Positions 8,332 through 19,591 of a DNA stretch of 64,000 nucleotides are shown in pieces. Origin of the DNA: Enterobacter kobei (GTDB lineage: Bacteria > Pseudomonadota > Gammaproteobacteria > Enterobacterales > Enterobacteriaceae). Where the stretch lies: assembly GCF_018323985.1 (NCBI RefSeq), contig NZ_AP024590.1, positions 620,001 through 684,000 on the forward strand. The letters run 5' to 3'. The notes beneath the pieces are model-generated. The model was not told where the DNA came from and made no database searches. It saw nothing but the letters and a program-made list of their open reading frames with translations. A program made the position numbers and the translations under genes. Position 1 is the stretch's first letter. Every line of letters begins with the position of its first letter.

Positions 8332-9819
8332 ATGCAATACATCAAGATCCATTCGCTGGACAACGTCGCAGTCGCACTGGCTGACCTGGCGGAAGGCGCA
8401 GAAGTTACCGTTGATAACCAGACGGTGCGGCTTCGTCAGGCAGTAGGGCGCGGGCACAAGTTTGCCCTGCGCACCATCCATCAGGGCGAAAACGTGGTGA
8501 AATACGGTTTGCCAATTGGTCACGCCACGGCAGACATTGCTGAGGGTGAATACATTCACTCTCACAATGCCCGCACCAACCTGAGCGATCTGGACGAGTA
8601 TAGCTATCAACCTGAAGCTCAGGTGGAAGCCGCGCAGGGGGGCGATCGCGACGTTGAGATCTACCGCCGTGCTAATGGTGAAGTCGGGATCCGCAATGAA
8701 CTGTGGATCCTGCCGACCGTCGGCTGTGTGAACGGTATCGCCCGTCAGATCCAGACGCGTTTTCTGAAAGAAACCAACGATGCCGAAGGCACCGACGGCG
8801 TGTTCCTGTTCAGCCATACCTACGGCTGTTCGCAGCTGGGCGATGACCACATTAACACCCGCACCATGCTGCAAAACATGGTGCGTCACCCGAACGCGGG
8901 TGCGGTACTGGTGATTGGCCTCGGCTGTGAAAACAACCAGGTCGACGCCTTCCGTGAAACTCTGGGCGAGTTTGATCCTGAGCGCGTCCACTTTATGGTC
9001 TGTCAGCATCAGGACGACGAAGTGGAGGCCGGTCTTGAACATCTGCATCAGTTATATGAAGCGATGCGCCACGACAAACGCGAGCCGGGCAAACTGAGCG
9101 AGCTGAAGTTTGGGCTGGAGTGCGGCGGATCCGATGGTCTGTCCGGCATTACCGCTAACCCGATGCTGGGTCGCTTCTCGGATTACGTCATCGGCAACGG
9201 CGGTACTACCGTGCTGACCGAAGTGCCGGAGATGTTCGGCGCGGAACAGATCCTGATGAGCCACTGTGTCGATGAAACCACCTTTGAAAAAACGGTCACC
9301 ATGGTGAACGACTTCAAACAGTATTTCATCGCCCACAACCAGCCGATTTATGAGAACCCGTCGCCGGGTAACAAAGCCGGTGGTATCACGACGCTGGAAG
9401 AAAAATCCCTCGGCTGTACTCAGAAAGCAGGGGCAAGCCAGGTGGTTGACGTCCTGCGCTACGGTGAACGTCTGCAAAAACACGGTCTGAACCTGCTCTC
9501 CGCGCCGGGTAACGATGCCGTCGCCACCAGCGCACTGGCCGGTGCCGGTTGCCATATGGTGCTGTTCTCCACCGGACGCGGTACACCGTACGGCGGCTTT
9601 GTCCCGACGGTGAAAATCGCCACCAACAGCGAACTGGCCGCGAAGAAAAAACACTGGATTGATTTTGATGCGGGTCAGCTGATCCACGGCAAAATGATGC
9701 CGGAGCTGCTGAACGAGTTCGTGGATGTGATTGCGGATATCGCCAGCGGCAAACAGACCTGCAACGAGCGTAACGATTTCCGCGAGCTGGCGATCTTCAA
9801 AAGCGGCGTCACGCTGTAA
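8332..9819 (+). CDS. uxaA: Altronate dehydratase UxaA
   Basis: 495 residues, full length against E. coli UxaA. It dehydrates D-altronate to 2-keto-3-deoxygluconate in the cytosol and needs Fe2+ (or Mn2+). The N-terminal SAF domain (residues 1-90, with HKFALRTIHQGE) and the large UxaA/GarD catalytic domain (LECGGSDGLSGITANPMLG; GCTQKAGASQ) are clear. It is co-transcribed with uxaC. REP elements follow the stop codon. Confidence 0.97.
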   Translation: MQYIKIHSLDNVAVALADLAEGAEVTVDNQTVRLRQAVGRGHKFALRTIHQGENVVKYGLPIGHATADIAEGEYIHSHNARTNLSDLDEYSYQPEAQVEAAQGGDRDVEIYRRANGEVGIRNELWILPTVGCVNGIARQIQTRFLKETNDAEGTDGVFLFSHTYGCSQLGDDHINTRTMLQNMVRHPNAGAVLVIGLGCENNQVDAFRETLGEFDPERVHFMVCQHQDDEVEAGLEHLHQLYEAMRHDKREPGKLSELKFGLECGGSDGLSGITANPMLGRFSDYVIGNGGTTVLTEVPEMFGAEQILMSHCVDETTFEKTVTMVNDFKQYFIAHNQPIYENPSPGNKAGGITTLEEKSLGCTQKAGASQVVDVLRYGERLQKHGLNLLSAPGNDAVATSALAGAGCHMVLFSTGRGTPYGGFVPTVKIATNSELAAKKKHWIDFDAGQLIHGKMMPELLNEFVDVIADIASGKQTCNERNDFRELAIFKSGVTL

Positions 9820-9825
9820 ACGTCA

Positions 9826-9968
9826 CGGGCACGGGCTGACGTGATGTGTCGGGTGGCGCTGCGCTTACCCGACCTACAGGTACGAACTGACGTGATGTGT
9901 CGGGCGACTGCGTCTAACCCGACCTCCGAATCAACGTAGGCCCGGCAAGCTTGCGCCGCCGGGCAATA
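9826..9968. repeat. REP/BIME-type intergenic repeats between uxaA and sstT
   Basis: The unit TGACGTGATGTGTCGGG occurs at about 9838 and again at about 9890. Each copy precedes a GC-rich stem of REP type (GGCGCTGCGCTTACCCGACC). A third element, GTAGGCCCGGCAAGC...GCCGCCGGGCA, follows. Such units lie between convergent genes, stabilise mRNA and bind gyrase or IHF in enterics. No gene is seen here. Confidence 0.8.
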
Positions 9969-9972
9969 ATCC

Positions 9973-11217
9973 TTAACTGCGCAACGCGTTTTTCGCCAGA
10001 CGATCATCTTCCGCCTGGCACGCCGCGGCGGTAAACAACACGTCGGTGGAGGAGTTAAGGGCGGTTTCGCAGGAATCCTGCAACACGCCGATGATAAAGC
10101 CCACCGCCACCACCTGCATGGCAATATCGTTCGGAATGCCGAACATATTACAGGCCAGCGGGATCAGCAGCAGTGAACCGCCCGCCACACCCGATGCCCC
10201 GCAGGCACACAATGACGCCACCACGCTCAGCAGCAGTGCGGTTGGTAAATCAACCGGAATTCCCAGCGTATGCACTGCCGCCATGGTCAGCACGGTAATG
10301 GTGATCGCCGCGCCCGCCATATTGACCGTCGCCCCCAGTGGAATGGATACCGAGTAGGTATCGCGATCCAGATTCAGTTTCTCCGCCAGCGCCATATTGA
10401 CCGGAATATTCGCCGCCGAGCTGCGGGTAAAGAACGCCGTCACGCCGCTTTCACGCAGGCACATCAGCACCAGCGGATAAGGGTTACGACGGATTTTCCA
10501 GAACACCAGCAGCGGGTTGATCACCAGCGCGACCAGGAACATACAGCCAATCAATACCAGCAGCAGCTGCGCGTAACCGTACAGGGTGGCGAAGCCGGTT
10601 TCGGCCAGCGTCGCCGACACCAGGCCGAAAATACCGATCGGCGCGAAACGGATCACCAGTTTCACCATAAAGGTCACGGCGTCCGACACGTCGTTAATCA
10701 GGCTTTTCGTGGAGTCACTGCCGTGGCGCAGCGCAAAGCCCAGGCCAATCGCCCACACCAGAATGCCGATATAGTTGGCTTCCAGCAGCGCATGCACCGG
10801 GTTAGAGACCATGCTCATCAGCAGGCCGCGCAGCACTTCCGTAATGCCGGCAGGGGGCGTGATGTCAGTCGCGCCGGTCACCAGTTGCAGAGTGGACGGG
10901 AACAGGAAGCTGAACACCACGGCGGTTAACGCAGCGGAAAAGGTCCCCACCAGATAGAGCACCAGAATCGGGCGAATATTGGTTTTCTGGCCGTGACGAT
11001 GATTCGCAATCGACGCCATCACCAGCATCAGTACCAGCACCGGCGCTACCGCTTTCAGCGCGCCGACGAACAGCGTGCCCAGCAGGCCTGCGGCCAGCGC
11101 GGCAGGTTTTGAGATCCAGGCGAGCAGAATGCCCAGCACTAAACCGATGAGGATTTGTTTTACCAGACTGCCGTGCACCAGGCGGTGCAGCAAACCCGTG
11201 GAGTGTTGCGTACGCAT
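9973..11217 (-). CDS. sstT: Serine/threonine:Na+ symporter SstT
   Basis: 414 residues, the same length as E. coli SstT. It is a dicarboxylate/amino acid:cation symporter (DAACS) family protein with about nine membrane segments. The conserved SSAANIPVNMALAEKLNLDR and CGASGVAGGSLLLIPLACN motifs, including the re-entrant loop serines, are intact. It imports serine and threonine with sodium. The start at 11217 (MRTQHSTGLLHRL) matches the family; a longer frame from 11259 is not supported. Confidence 0.96.
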   Translation of the reverse strand: MRTQHSTGLLHRLVHGSLVKQILIGLVLGILLAWISKPAALAAGLLGTLFVGALKAVAPVLVLMLVMASIANHRHGQKTNIRPILVLYLVGTFSAALTAVVFSFLFPSTLQLVTGATDITPPAGITEVLRGLLMSMVSNPVHALLEANYIGILVWAIGLGFALRHGSDSTKSLINDVSDAVTFMVKLVIRFAPIGIFGLVSATLAETGFATLYGYAQLLLVLIGCMFLVALVINPLLVFWKIRRNPYPLVLMCLRESGVTAFFTRSSAANIPVNMALAEKLNLDRDTYSVSIPLGATVNMAGAAITITVLTMAAVHTLGIPVDLPTALLLSVVASLCACGASGVAGGSLLLIPLACNMFGIPNDIAMQVVAVGFIIGVLQDSCETALNSSTDVLFTAAACQAEDDRLAKNALRS

Positions 11218-11414
11218 GAAAAAATTCCTTAGATGGTGTGATGAGGCGATCCCGGACATCCTCTACAGGGACGTTCATGTCGGGATGTAACAAATGTTTG
11301 CAAAGTGGAGTATACGCATTCCGCGATAGCGGGGAAGAATAAGAGGCTGGATTGTCGGGCGGTGTCGTATTTTTTAACTGTCTGATAACATATTTGTGAC
11401 ATGGACAACAATTA

Positions 11415-11440
11415 AACCTTCTCCGTGACCGGAGAAGGTT
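11415..11440 (-). terminator. Terminator hairpin after alx
   Basis: A perfect 10-bp stem (AACCTTCTCC / GGAGAAGGTT) with a 6-base loop lies 7 bases past the alx stop. On the minus strand a short T-rich stretch (TTTAATT) follows. Confidence 0.7.
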
Positions 11441-11447
11441 CTGTCTG

Positions 11448-12416
11448 TCAGCTTTGCAGCTTTTTCTTGTCGTTCTGATGGTTCACCCAGGCATTAAGCA
11501 GCAGGGTTATCGCCAGAATACCGCCCACGATGCCCAGCGAGACGGCAATCGGGATATGGTAGAAGTCGACGATCAGCATCTTGATACCGATAAACACCAG
11601 GATCACCGACAGGCCGTACTTCAGCAGCGCGAAACGTTCTGCCACGCCTGCCAGCAGGAAGTACATGGCGCGCAGGCCGAGGATGGCGAACAGGTTAGAG
11701 GTCAGCACGATAAACGGATCGGTGGTCACCGCGAAGATCGCCGGGATGCTGTCGACCGCGAAGATCACGTCGCTTAACTCCACAAGGATCAGCACCAGCA
11801 GCAGCGGGGTGGCGAACAGCAGACCGTTTTTGCGCACGAAGAAGTGCTCGCTTTCGATCTTGTCCGTCATGCGCATATGGCTGCGCAGCCAGCGTACCAG
11901 CGGTTTGTCACCGATGCCTGCCTCGTCTTCTTTCGCCAGCGCCATTTTCACACCGGTGAACAGCAGGAACGCGCCGAAGACATACAGCAGCCACTCGAAC
12001 TGGGAAATCAGCCAGCTACCGGCAAAGATCATGATGGTACGCAGCACAATCGCGCCCAGTACACCGTAGATCAATACACGGCGTTGCAGTGCAGGCGGCA
12101 CGGAGAAGTAGCTGAACAGCATCAGCCAGACGAAGACGTTATCCACCGCCAGCGCTTTTTCAATCAGGTAACCGGTGAGGAAAGCGAGCGCCTGCGGATC
12201 GGCGACCGCGCGGCCTTCGGTGCTGGCGAGATACCACCAGAACACCGCGTTAAACAGCAGAGAGAGCGAAACCCAGACCAGTGACCAGACGGCCGCCTGC
12301 TTCATGGACATCGTATGTGCGCCGCGACGCCCCTGAAGCAGAAGGTCGATGGCGAGCATGATCACGACGACAACTGCAAAACCGCCCCAGAGCAGCGGTG
12401 TGCCGACAGTATTCAT
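11448..12416 (-). CDS. alx: TerC-family membrane protein Alx
   Basis: 322 residues, matching E. coli Alx (YgjT, 321 residues). It is a TerC-family integral membrane protein with about nine helices and conserved acidic residues in membrane segments (ALAVDNVFVWLM; LVELSDVIFAVDSIPA), typical of metal-handling TerC proteins. In E. coli alx is induced at high pH and by manganese through its 5' leader; Alx is linked to Mn2+ export. The riboswitch leader is present just upstream here. Confidence 0.96.
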   Translation of the reverse strand: MNTVGTPLLWGGFAVVVVIMLAIDLLLQGRRGAHTMSMKQAAVWSLVWVSLSLLFNAVFWWYLASTEGRAVADPQALAFLTGYLIEKALAVDNVFVWLMLFSYFSVPPALQRRVLIYGVLGAIVLRTIMIFAGSWLISQFEWLLYVFGAFLLFTGVKMALAKEDEAGIGDKPLVRWLRSHMRMTDKIESEHFFVRKNGLLFATPLLLVLILVELSDVIFAVDSIPAIFAVTTDPFIVLTSNLFAILGLRAMYFLLAGVAERFALLKYGLSVILVFIGIKMLIVDFYHIPIAVSLGIVGGILAITLLLNAWVNHQNDKKKLQS

Positions 12417-12432
12417 AGAGAATTCCTTACAT

Positions 12433-12600
12433 AAAAAAAACGGCTGACGTCGAAAGACGATAGCCGTTTATTTTAGATGCACGGGTCCTCGCCTTTCGGC
12501 AAGGTCTCACTTACATCCTTAAGGATGCCCGGCGACCGGATGCTTACGCATCGTAATGACGACCGACCGGCGATGAAGTTACTCCCCTTTGCTGGTAACA
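12433..12600 (-). ncRNA. sraF: yybP-ykoY (Mn2+ / pH-responsive) riboswitch in the alx leader
   Basis: Read on the minus strand, the leader shows the hallmark elements of this class: GGGGAGTA near 12583, a GAGACCTTGCC segment near 12500, and a GCATCC/GGATGC helix. It ends in an expression-platform hairpin (AAACGGCTATCGTC / GACGTCAGCCGTTT, 12438-12470) followed by a run of eight T (12433-12440) just before the alx ribosome site. In E. coli this leader (PRE, SraF) binds Mn2+ and also responds to alkaline pH, controlling termination and translation of alx. Confidence 0.93.
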
Positions 12601-12656
12601 AAATATGACAGGGATCGCATTCCGTCAATGGGTCGTAACAACTGTTTTACATAGCT

Positions 12657-13658
12657 TTACGCCACCGGATCGGCAGCGGCTTCGCTGTCAGCCGGGAAAA
12701 CCACGCCGGTCTGGCGGCGGATCTCCGTCAACAGTTTCGCGGTTATACGACTGATGGCGAGCCCCGGATGATTCACTTCATGGTTTTCTACCAGACTGGC
12801 AAAGCGCTCTGCCTGATACAGCATGGTGTTGATATGCTGCGGTTGTGACAGATCCTGCGGCTTGCCACCGCGTGGCACAAAGGACACTTTCTGGCATTCG
12901 GAGATTTTTTCGATCACCAGCGCGCCGTCTTCGCCCTGGATCTCGCTTGGCAGCACCGAATCACTCACTTTGGAATGTTGCAGGGTGACGCTGAAATCGC
13001 CGTAGTTAAGGACCACGACGCCATGCGCATCCACGCCGCTGTCCAGCAGGCTGGCCGTAGCCTGCACGCTATGCGGTTCACCCCACAGCGCCACCGCTGA
13101 AGCCAGACAGTAAAAACCGATGTCCATAATCGAGCCATTGGAAAAGGCCGGATTAAAGGTGTTCGGATTTTCGCCGTCCAGATAACGCTGATAGCGGGAG
13201 GAGTACTGACAGTAGTTTATAAAGGCTTTGCGCACCTTTCCGGCTTTCGGCAGCGACTGTTGCAGCAGCAGGAAATTCGGCAGCGAGGCGGTTTTAAAGG
13301 CTTCAAACAGCACCACGCCATTTTCCCGCGCGCAGGCAATGGCGGCTTCCACTTCACGCAGATTGGAGGCCAGCGGTTTTTCGCAGATCACATGCTTTTT
13401 ATGGCGCAGGAACAGTTCGCTTTGCGAAAAGTGCAGGGCGTTCGGGCTGGCAATATACACCGCGTCAATATCATGGCTCTGGGCCAGCGCCTCAAGGGAG
13501 GTGAACAGATGTTCGACCGGGTAATCGCTGGCGAAATGCTGCGCCTGTTCAAGGCTGCGGGAGTAAACGGCGGTAAGGGTATATTTGCCGGTCTCATGGG
13601 CGGCATCGACGAACTGGCGGGTGATCCAGTTCGTCCCAATGACTGCGAAACGTATCAT
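12657..13658 (-). CDS. ygjR: Gfo/Idh/MocA-family oxidoreductase YgjR
   Basis: 333 residues, with strong similarity to E. coli YgjR. The N-terminal Rossmann fold (MIRFAVIGTNWITRQFVDAA) binds NAD(P). The EKPLASNL motif near residue 90 carries the conserved lysine of Gfo/Idh/MocA enzymes. The C-terminal alpha/beta domain is complete. The substrate is unknown. The start at 13658 is the family start; a longer frame from 13697 adds 13 unrelated residues. Confidence 0.93.
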   Translation of the reverse strand: MIRFAVIGTNWITRQFVDAAHETGKYTLTAVYSRSLEQAQHFASDYPVEHLFTSLEALAQSHDIDAVYIASPNALHFSQSELFLRHKKHVICEKPLASNLREVEAAIACARENGVVLFEAFKTASLPNFLLLQQSLPKAGKVRKAFINYCQYSSRYQRYLDGENPNTFNPAFSNGSIMDIGFYCLASAVALWGEPHSVQATASLLDSGVDAHGVVVLNYGDFSVTLQHSKVSDSVLPSEIQGEDGALVIEKISECQKVSFVPRGGKPQDLSQPQHINTMLYQAERFASLVENHEVNHPGLAISRITAKLLTEIRRQTGVVFPADSEAAADPVA

Positions 13659-13753
13659 AAACGGCGTTGTGCTCCGTAAAAGGGGACCATCCGCCAATGT
13701 AGCACGTCAGTATGACAAAACCAGTGCGCGACCGCGCAGAAGTCGCGTGTCTG

Positions 13754-14245
13754 TTATCCCAGCGCCTGATGCGTCAGCCACAGGCGGGTGTCGAACTCCA
13801 GCTGATGGTAATGCGGCTCCATATGGCAGCACAGCTGATAAAAGGCTTTGTTGTGATCTTTCTCTTTCAGGTGCGCCAGCTCATGGACCACGATCATCCG
13901 CAAAAAGGCTTCCGGTGCGTTGCGAAACACCGTCGCCACGCGGATTTCCGCTTTCGCCTTCAGCTTGCCGCCCTGCACGCGGGAAATGGCGGTGTGCAGG
14001 CCGAGCGCGTTATTCAGCACATGAATTTTATTGTCGTAAGCCACTTTGTTGATCGGCGGCGCATTGCGCAGAAACTGACTTTTCAGATCCTGGGTATATT
14101 GATAAAGAGCCTTGTCGGTGGTGACGTTGTGCGTATCGGGATAACGCTTTTGCAGCACCTCGCCGAGCCGGTTCTGCTCGATGAGCGACGTAACCTGGGC
14201 CAGCAGATTTTCCGGATAGCCCTGGAGATAGAGAAGTTTGCTCAT
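13754..14245 (-). CDS. ygjP: YgjP-type zinc metallopeptidase-like protein (DUF45/WLM-related)
   Basis: 163 residues (E. coli YgjP is 167). It carries the zinc-binding motif HELAHLKEKDHNKAF (HExxH with a downstream His) near residue 115 and the conserved LHTAISRVQGGKLKAKAE stretch. It is a cytosolic member of the YgjP/SprT-like group. The E. coli protein has been reported as a phosphatase/hydrolase, but the function is not firm. The gene diverges from rlmG; their starts lie 86 bases apart. E. coli has higAB in this neighbourhood; it is absent here. Confidence 0.9.
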   Translation of the reverse strand: MSKLLYLQGYPENLLAQVTSLIEQNRLGEVLQKRYPDTHNVTTDKALYQYTQDLKSQFLRNAPPINKVAYDNKIHVLNNALGLHTAISRVQGGKLKAKAEIRVATVFRNAPEAFLRMIVVHELAHLKEKDHNKAFYQLCCHMEPHYHQLEFDTRLWLTHQALG

Positions 14246-14331
14246 CATTGCCCCACGATAGCAGTCAAAAAAGGGTATACTCACGCCCCCATTCAGGGGA
14301 TCACACCGAATTTTACCATCCAGGAGGGCCG

Positions 14332-15468
14332 ATGAGCCATTCAGACAACGGTTTCCGTTCACTTAACTTAAAACGTTTTCCGGAGACGGACGACGTCAAC
14401 CCACTGCAGGCGTGGGAAGCGGCAGACGAATACCTGCTGCAACAACTGGACGAAACTGAAATCAGTGGCCCGGTCCTGATTTTCAACGATACCTTTGGTG
14501 CGCTGGCCTGCGCGCTGGTGGAGCACAAGCCTTACAGCATTGGCGACTCCTACCTGAGCGAACTGGCGACCCGCGAAAACCTGCGCCATAACGATCTTAA
14601 CGAAGGCGACGTCACCTTCCTCGACAGCACCGCGACGTACCCGGCCGCACCGGGCGTAGTGCTGATCAAGATCCCGAAAACGATGGCCCTGCTGGAGCAG
14701 CAGCTTCGCGCGCTGCGCGGGGTGGTGACGCCGCAAACGCGCATTATCGCCGGCACCAAAGCGCGTGATATTCACACCTCGACGCTGGCGCTGTTTGAAA
14801 AAGTGCTCGGACCGACCACCACCACGCTGGCGTGGAAAAAAGCGCGTCTGATTAACTGCACTTTCAGCGCCCCGACGCTGGCCGATGCGCCGCAAACGCT
14901 GAGCTGGAAACTGGACGGTACCGACTGGACTATTCACAACCACGCCAACGTCTTTTCCCGTACCGGGCTGGACATCGGCGCGCGCTTCTTTATGCAGCAT
15001 CTGCCGGATAACCTGGAAGGGGAGATTGTCGATCTCGGTTGCGGTAACGGCGTGATTGGTCTGACGCTGCTGGAGAAGAATCCGCAGGCCAGCGTGGTGT
15101 TTGTGGATGAGTCGCCAATGGCAGTCGCCTCCAGCCGTCTCAACGTCGAAACCAACCTGCCAGAGGCGCTGGATCGCTGCGAGTTTATGATCAACAACGC
15201 GCTGTCAGGCGTTGAGCCGTTCCGTTTTGATGCGGTGCTTTGCAACCCGCCGTTCCACCAGCAGCACGCGCTGACCGATAACATCGCCTGGGAGATGTTC
15301 CACCACGCCCGCCGCTGCCTGAAAATCAATGGCGAGCTGCGCATCGTGGCGAACCGCCATCTGGATTACTTCCATAAGCTGAAGAAGATTTTCGGCAACT
15401 GCGAAACCATCGCCACCAACCAAAAATTCGTGGTGCTGAAAGCGGTTAAAACCGGACGCAGACGGTAA
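14332..15468 (+). CDS. rlmG: 23S rRNA m2G1835 methyltransferase RlmG
   Basis: 378 residues, the exact length of E. coli RlmG (YgjO). It methylates N2 of G1835 in 23S rRNA using S-adenosylmethionine. The protein has an N-terminal degenerate methyltransferase-like domain and a C-terminal catalytic domain with the SAM motif VDLGCGNGVIGL and the catalytic NPPFHQ motif. The ATG at 14332 has a GGAGG site 6 bases before it. An in-frame upstream ATG at 14248 adds 28 non-conserved residues. Confidence 0.96.
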   Translation: MSHSDNGFRSLNLKRFPETDDVNPLQAWEAADEYLLQQLDETEISGPVLIFNDTFGALACALVEHKPYSIGDSYLSELATRENLRHNDLNEGDVTFLDSTATYPAAPGVVLIKIPKTMALLEQQLRALRGVVTPQTRIIAGTKARDIHTSTLALFEKVLGPTTTTLAWKKARLINCTFSAPTLADAPQTLSWKLDGTDWTIHNHANVFSRTGLDIGARFFMQHLPDNLEGEIVDLGCGNGVIGLTLLEKNPQASVVFVDESPMAVASSRLNVETNLPEALDRCEFMINNALSGVEPFRFDAVLCNPPFHQQHALTDNIAWEMFHHARRCLKINGELRIVANRHLDYFHKLKKIFGNCETIATNQKFVVLKAVKTGRRR

Positions 15469-15472
15469 ATTT

Positions 15473-15765
15473 CCCGCCCGGTGGCGCTTCGCTTACCGGG
15501 CCTACGTTATTGCACCGTATCGTGTAATCCGGCGGCGTTAGGTTATTGCACCCCATGTAGGCCGGTGGCGCTTCGCTTACCGGGCCTACGTTATTGCACC
15601 GTATCGTGTAACCCGGCGGCGTTGGGTTATTGCACCCCATGTAGGCCGGTGGCGCTTCGCTTACCGGGCCTACGGTATTGCACCGTATCTTGTAACCCGG
15701 CGGCGTTGGGTTATTGCACCCCATGTAGGCCGGTGCAAGCGCAGCGCCGCCCGGCATTGTTCTGA
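15473..15765. repeat. Triple 84-bp tandem REP array
   Basis: The unit beginning GTGGCGCTTCGCTTACCGGG occurs at 15481, 15565 and 15649, an exact period of 84 bases. Each unit holds a REP stem plus the spacer ATTGCACCGTATC...GGGTTATTGCACCCCATGTAGGCC. A fourth, diverged REP half (GGCCGGTGCAAGCGCAGCGCCGCCCGGC) closes the array at 15727-15756. Copies differ by only a few bases, so the duplication is recent. The frames that span the array on both strands are repeats without coding character. It lies between convergent rlmG and fadH. Confidence 0.93.
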
Positions 15766-15767
15766 AG

Positions 15768-17831
<2,064 letters not shown>

Positions 17832-17902
17832 TTACTAATTTAGCCAGCGCGGGGGCAAAGGTAAAAGCGGGATCGAATGATTGTGATGCAACTCAAAGAA
17901 CT

Positions 17903-17972
17903 TCCCCGGTGGCGCTGCGCTTACCGGGGCTACGCGACTGTAGGCCGGATAAGCGCAGCGCCATCCGGCATG
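17903..17972. repeat. REP/BIME element between lsrK and fadH
   Basis: Two inverted REP units, GGTGGCGCTGCGCTTACCGGGGCTAC and GTAGGCCGGATAAGCGCAGCGCC, face each other and could fold into a long stem. They end 2 bases before the lsrK stop codon and probably protect the lsrK mRNA end. The rest of 17790-17902 is the fadH promoter region. Confidence 0.85.
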
Positions 17973-17974
17973 TA

Positions 17975-19555
17975 TTAGGGTGCGGTTGCCCGCACCAGCC
18001 CCGGCGCCTGCCACATCGAGGTGGTCAGCCCGCTGTCCACCAGTCCCAGCTGATCCGCATACACCGCCTGCCATTTCTGCATCATGCCGGCATACAGCTC
18101 ACGGTGTGCCGGGTTGGGCGTGAATTCCCGACTCCAGCTCACCAGCCGTTCGCCGGTAGTGGCCATATCGTCGAACAGCCCGGCACCCGTACCCGCGGCG
18201 ATAGCGCAGCCGAGCGCGGTGGCTTCTTTCACGTCCGGCACGCGCACCGGCAGCCCGGTTACGTCGCTTAAGATCTGGCTCCACAGCGCGCCTTTTGCGC
18301 CGCCGCCTGCAAACACCAGCCCATCAAAGGTAACGCCGGAGAAGTGCGAGATCTGCGCCAGATTGCAGGCGGAGACAATGGCCGCGTTCTCTTCCAGCGC
18401 GCGAAACAGCGTGGCTTTATTACATTTTTCCGGATCGATGGAGAGGTTAATAAACGACGGCGCGGCGTGATACCACTGTTTGAAGTGCATGGCGTCCGAG
18501 AAAATCGGCATCACGCCGTGGGAGCCTGCGGGTACGCGGCCTGCCATCTCTTCCATTAGCGCGTAGGCGTCCATCCCCATCCGTTCGGCGATCAGCTTCT
18601 CCTCGGCGCAAAACGCGTCCCGGAACCAGCGCATGGTCAGGCCGGTGAAAAAGCTGATCGACTCCGCCTGCGCCATGCCGGGGATGACGTGCGGGTTAAC
18701 GCGGATATTCATATCGGGATCGGTGCGTACCTGCGGCAGATTCACCACCTGCTGCCAGAAGGTGCCGCCGAGTACCGCCGTCTGCCCGGCGCGAACCACG
18801 CCCAGCCCCAGGCAGCCCAGTTGCACATCGCCACCGCCCATGACCACCGGCGTGCCCTCGCGCAGGCCGCACTGCAAGGCGGCAGTATGCGTCACCGCGC
18901 CCAGCACCGTACCGGTCTCTTTTACCGGTGAGAGAATATCAGCGCGCAGCCCGGCCATGTCCAGCAGCGCCGGACGCCAGTCGCGGGAAAAGAGATCCAG
19001 CATGCCGGTGGTGCCGGCATTAGAGGGATCCACCGCCAGCTCGCCGGAGAGTTTCGCCGCCAGCCAGTCGCTGATCATGGTGATCGTCGCTGCCTGACGA
19101 TAAATATCGGGCCGGTGATGCGCCAGCCACAACAGCCGCGGCATCGCGCTCAGCGCCAGCGTCTGCCCGGAGACATCGTACACTTCCGATTCAAAGCGAT
19201 CGTCGTGGATCTCTTTTAATTCCGCCACTTCGCGGCTGGCGCGGGCATCGACATTAGCGCAGGCCCAGATTGCCTCGCCGTTACGATCATAAAGCACAAT
19301 GCCTTCGCGCATCGAACAGCAGGCGACGGACTGAATATCGGCGGCGGTCAGCTGCGCCCGCGTCAGCGCCTGATGAATGCACTGACAGGCAAGCTGCCAG
19401 TTGGTGGTGAGATCGAACTCCATTGAGCCGGGCACGTTTTCCACGCTCAGGTGTTTCCATTCGGCCTGGCCTGCGGCGATCTGCCGCCCCTGCAAATCAA
19501 AAATTACCGCGCGAATGCTGCCGGTCCCGGCATCTAAGGCTAAAAGATAACTCAT
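17975..19555 (-). CDS. lsrK: Autoinducer-2 kinase LsrK
   Basis: 526 residues (E. coli 530). It is an FGGY-family carbohydrate kinase that phosphorylates the open form of AI-2 (4,5-dihydroxy-2,3-pentanedione), trapping it in the cytosol and producing the ligand that inactivates LsrR. The N-terminal LALDAGTGSIRAVIFD phosphate-binding motif and the C-terminal FAGGGAKGALWSQIL nucleotide motif are intact. It lies downstream of lsrR on the same strand with a 36-base gap, so lsrRK form an operon. Confidence 0.96.
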   Translation of the reverse strand: MSYLLALDAGTGSIRAVIFDLQGRQIAAGQAEWKHLSVENVPGSMEFDLTTNWQLACQCIHQALTRAQLTAADIQSVACCSMREGIVLYDRNGEAIWACANVDARASREVAELKEIHDDRFESEVYDVSGQTLALSAMPRLLWLAHHRPDIYRQAATITMISDWLAAKLSGELAVDPSNAGTTGMLDLFSRDWRPALLDMAGLRADILSPVKETGTVLGAVTHTAALQCGLREGTPVVMGGGDVQLGCLGLGVVRAGQTAVLGGTFWQQVVNLPQVRTDPDMNIRVNPHVIPGMAQAESISFFTGLTMRWFRDAFCAEEKLIAERMGMDAYALMEEMAGRVPAGSHGVMPIFSDAMHFKQWYHAAPSFINLSIDPEKCNKATLFRALEENAAIVSACNLAQISHFSGVTFDGLVFAGGGAKGALWSQILSDVTGLPVRVPDVKEATALGCAIAAGTGAGLFDDMATTGERLVSWSREFTPNPAHRELYAGMMQKWQAVYADQLGLVDSGLTTSMWQAPGLVRATAP

Positions 19556-19591
19556 GAGCTTGCCTCGCTGTTGGCGCGCGGCAGGCCGGAG

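Noticed and set aside
15473..15765. Possible CRISPR array
   Set aside because: Repeats are adjacent REP units with a conserved spacer, not short repeats with unique spacers; no cas genes.
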